Source: Parapedobacter tibetensis (GTDB lineage Bacteria; Bacteroidota; Bacteroidia; Sphingobacteriales; Sphingobacteriaceae). Taken from it: 64,000 nucleotides of DNA. The stretch's first letter is position 1. The number at the start of each line of letters is the position of its first letter. A model generated the notes under the pieces. The model had not been told where the DNA came from. It made no database searches and worked only from the letters and a program-made list of their open reading frames with translations. A program made the position numbers and the translations under genes. This document shows positions 61,540 through 64,000 of this stretch, one piece after another. The stretch covers positions 132,435 to 196,434 of the forward strand of contig NZ_JAMXBE010000011.1 of NCBI RefSeq assembly GCF_024704835.1, in the 5' to 3' direction.

Positions 61540-64000
61540 CTACTTGACCGTAATATAATGTAACGCCCGTGCAAGCCTCCCATTGACATCCAGTCCCTCT
61601 ACCATGATGCGGTAGGTGCCGCTCCCTTCGGCAGTATAAAATTCAAACGAGGCATTTCCTTCTTGGTCTGTGACGATATTGGGCGCCCAGTGGATGGTGG
61701 TTCGCAAGTCTCTCATTCCTGCAAGCGAATCTGTAGGCACACTATAATCGGGCACATAGAATTCCCTTACCTCATAATACCCTTGTGGGCTGTGGGTGAC
61801 GATGCCAGGGGTGTACAAATCCCGGTTATATCCGCCACTATCTCCACGCTTAGTGGTGATGATAAGCACCCCGCCGCCACCTCTGCTACCATATATAGCA
61901 GTATTGCCTACACCACGCAACACCTCTATGGTTTCTACATCAAACGGGTTGATCATAGAAAGGGCATCACCTTCCATGAACATGCCATCCATGACAACTT
62001 GCATTGGTGTGTTTTGAGAACGGGTAGAATAGGGTACCCCGTTACGGAAAACTACACCCAACAGCCTTCCTTGCAAGCACATATCCAAAGAGGCACATCC
62101 CATCATCAGCTCGTCCGCAGTGATAACTTGATCGGCGTTGCCGGGGCCATTGAGGTTGCTGGAATGCCTTACCTTGCTTTTCTCCGCCTCACGTGTCACC
62201 TTCACTTCCTCCAATAAGATTGTTCGTTGCTTGAGCCCATATCTTTCCATCTCATTAAATTGCTCCTGCGTGTTTTTGAGGTATGTGCTAATGGATTGGT
62301 TGATATTTACAGTAGCGTCTGGGGTATTCTTGTTGCGTGTAACCTGTTGTTGGGGTGACTCATCAAGCTGAACTTCCACATTTTTTCGGCCTCGTTCGTC
62401 CCGGGCTTGTACCACGAATTTGGTGTTATCATAAAACAGCAACCGATCGAAATTGAACCGGCCATCATCTCCCGTCACCGTGTCGATAATAGCACCGACA
62501 TTGGTGGTAGAAAGAACGGTCACCGTGGCATTGGGTACCGGGGTCTTACCATCGCGCTTGGTCACCACCCCACTGATGCGTAAATCTTGCTCAGGATGAT
62601 AGGTGATGGCGGGAATTTTGCCTGCCATCAAATCGGGCCAATTAATCCTGCTCCATCCCTGCGTGAGCATCACATGGTCAAGCTGCCTTTTTTTGGCAAT
62701 ATCCATGTCTTCAAAATAATACTCAGGGGTTTCGACGTACCCTTTTATATCCGAACTGAGCAATAAGGAGGCATAGATATTGCCCTCACCATGTTCATCA
62801 AGAGGCACTTTGCTCAGGTCAAGTACAGAGGCAGAAAGTGTAGCAACACGGCTGGTATCCGCATCATGCCCTACCGCAATCTGGACGGTTGCTTTTTCCT
62901 TATGCCTATAATTTTCCTTATCTGTCGATACACTTAGGGGCAGCATCGCACTTTCATTTAAATTGAATATTGTCCGCTCGGCTAGCGGTTGCATCGCTGA
63001 CGAGAAAAGGGTGAGTTGGACTACTCCAAGGGGGATATTTTCACGCGGAATGGAGAAGACGATCTCATTCTTCGCAAATTTGCTCTTTGAAGCATAGAAC
63101 ACATTGGCGTTACGCTGCAACAACAGTGTGACCTCTTGCCCCTGTAACAAGTCATGGGAGGCAAAGGCCTGCACGTAGATGTTCTTGTCAAGCTCGTTGT
63201 TCACAGCGAGCGCATAGCCTGAGGGAATCACCTTGGGAAGGTTTTCCTGTGATTCACTTCCGTCTGCATAAGTGAGCTTTGCCGTGTAGCTTTGTCCGAC
63301 TTGGGGAATGAAGCTAAAACTCCCCATTCCGGCATATGTCGATTCGAATTCGGCTATCTGTGTGCCATCGCTATCTTCTACATGGCCGGATACATCAATA
63401 CCTAACCCTTCGGGCTGCAAAGCCTTAAACCCAACTTTAGTGAGGTTGTTCGCCACAAGGTGGCCGCTTTCGGGAAAGAACTGGATGCTATTGGTATTTG
63501 ACGTAGTTTTTAGCGGTATGGTTTTATTGATGGTATGCTTATCCGGTGTTAGTATGGTAAGCGCTACTTTCCCCTTCTTTAGGTTGAAAGGCTGCTTGTT
63601 TACAAAATCAAAGGAGATTTGGCCGTTTTCATCCGTCTTTTCCTTACCCCGGCTGATATTCCTACTCTCCATGACTACTTGATAATTGACGTCCATATCG
63701 GCCAGCGGCCCTCCTTTGAGATCGGTAAAGGTGATTTCGGTATTGACGGTATGTACGGGTGAATTTTCGTAGGAAAAGGAGCTATGGGTAACAATGTTGT
63801 CTGATCGGGCATTTCCGATAGGCACCATTCGGTCATAGAAGATATCGTTGTCAAAATTACGCATCCAGTTGGTATATGCGCGGATACGATAGTTTCCTTC
63901 CCTCAGCGAATCGGCTAGTTGGAAATCACCCATGGTTACTCCCGCGATGAGGGGCAGCCGGATGGATTGTACGATTTTGTCTTCGGGATCGATGAGGTCT
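61540..64000 (-). CDS. MG2-like/carboxypeptidase-regulatory protein with TonB plug (partial)
   Basis: The 5' end lies beyond the window: the frame stays open from ATG 63933 to 64000 and reads IRLPLIAGVTMGDFQLADSL, a conserved stretch of the family. The protein has an N-terminal macroglobulin-like (MG2) region, several beta-sandwich domains, a carboxypeptidase-like regulatory domain (near ISGVVTKRDGKTPVPNATV) and, in the C-terminal third, a TonB plug-like domain (MQVVMDGMFMEGDALSMINP, VLRGVGNTAIYGSRGGGGVL). No beta-barrel follows the plug. It is probably a large periplasmic or outer-membrane-associated protein of unknown function. Confidence 0.85.
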   Translation of the reverse strand, partial: DLIDPEDKIVQSIRLPLIAGVTMGDFQLADSLREGNYRIRAYTNWMRNFDNDIFYDRMVPIGNARSDNIVTHSSFSYENSPVHTVNTEITFTDLKGGPLADMDVNYQVVMESRNISRGKEKTDENGQISFDFVNKQPFNLKKGKVALTILTPDKHTINKTIPLKTTSNTNSIQFFPESGHLVANNLTKVGFKALQPEGLGIDVSGHVEDSDGTQIAEFESTYAGMGSFSFIPQVGQSYTAKLTYADGSESQENLPKVIPSGYALAVNNELDKNIYVQAFASHDLLQGQEVTLLLQRNANVFYASKSKFAKNEIVFSIPRENIPLGVVQLTLFSSAMQPLAERTIFNLNESAMLPLSVSTDKENYRHKEKATVQIAVGHDADTSRVATLSASVLDLSKVPLDEHGEGNIYASLLLSSDIKGYVETPEYYFEDMDIAKKRQLDHVMLTQGWSRINWPDLMAGKIPAITYHPEQDLRISGVVTKRDGKTPVPNATVTVLSTTNVGAIIDTVTGDDGRFNFDRLLFYDNTKFVVQARDERGRKNVEVQLDESPQQQVTRNKNTPDATVNINQSISTYLKNTQEQFNEMERYGLKQRTILLEEVKVTREAEKSKVRHSSNLNGPGNADQVITADELMMGCASLDMCLQGRLLGVVFRNGVPYSTRSQNTPMQVVMDGMFMEGDALSMINPFDVETIEVLRGVGNTAIYGSRGGGGVLIITTKRGDSGGYNRDLYTPGIVTHSPQGYYEVREFYVPDYSVPTDSLAGMRDLRTTIHWAPNIVTDQEGNASFEFYTAEGSGTYRIMVEGLDVNGRLARALHYITVK

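Overview
The window is a stretch of a Bacteroidota chromosome, most likely from the Sphingobacteriaceae (a Pedobacter or Parapedobacter relative); no finer assignment is possible from sequence alone. Pointers are lineage-typical families (DUF5686, DUF3078 and DUF4833 proteins, an IPExxxVDY protein, a carboxypeptidase-regulatory/TonB-plug protein, a 29-residue AURKAIP1/COX24 protein), TAnnTTYG -7 promoter boxes, few Shine-Dalgarno sites, and a tRNA without encoded CCA. The gene content is mostly housekeeping. No phage, integron, IS element or CRISPR array was found.

Layout. 1-615 is a gene graveyard: phased TTGC decamers, a long GC-rich palindrome, the tail of a decayed beta-barrel gene, and a truncated copy of the promoter and first codons of the Gfo/Idh gene that lies intact at 28-29 kb. 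616-6.0 kb: RsmF-like rRNA methyltransferase, PhoH, DUF5686 outer-membrane protein. 6.2-11.3 kb: O-methyltransferase and a cell-wall cluster of two tandem LysM glucosaminidases, a DUF3078 protein and an amidase. 11.3-15.8 kb: a four-gene operon (PIG-L deacetylase, two tiny membrane proteins, Na+/solute symporter). 16.1-17.7 kb: peroxiredoxin/thioredoxin/DUF6952 operon and tRNA-Arg(CCU). 17.8-22.7 kb: a lipase-like lipoprotein and a glucuronate-catabolic operon (SDR mannonate oxidoreductase, UxuA, UxaC). 23-26.3 kb: HU, TPR protein, AURKAIP1 peptide, RNase G. 26.3-34.7 kb: EEP nuclease, MiaA, Gfo/Idh oxidoreductase, an unrecognised protein, a GH3-C/beta-lactamase chimera, M19 dipeptidase, RadA. 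34.7-41.1 kb: YccF, HisS, RNase III, FabF, ACP, IPExxxVDY protein, pyruvate kinase.

41.3-50.7 kb: TylF-type methyltransferase, a histidine kinase/response regulator pair, a SAM-I riboswitch with metE, a luciferase-like monooxygenase and small secreted or unknown proteins. 50.9-57.3 kb: S41 protease, ABC ATPase, MFS exporter and an FtsX/MacB-type permease. 57.3-61.5 kb: NUDIX hydrolase, phosphohexomutase and an enoyl-CoA isomerase/2,4-dienoyl-CoA reductase pair for unsaturated acyl-CoAs. The window ends inside a MG2/TonB-plug protein.

The most notable non-textbook signal is regulatory. The ABC ATPase (start 53211) and the separated permease (start 57101) each have the same module upstream: a TTGGTAnnGAATTTGGYAT promoter motif and, exactly 53 bp further up, a pair of TGTYCG-N4-CGRACA palindromes 21-22 bp apart. 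This looks like a sigma-54-style enhancer/promoter pair controlling one split exporter. The other top items are the Gfo/Idh 5'-end relic, the PIG-L/symporter operon with two micro-proteins, and the GH3-less GH3-C/beta-lactamase chimera.
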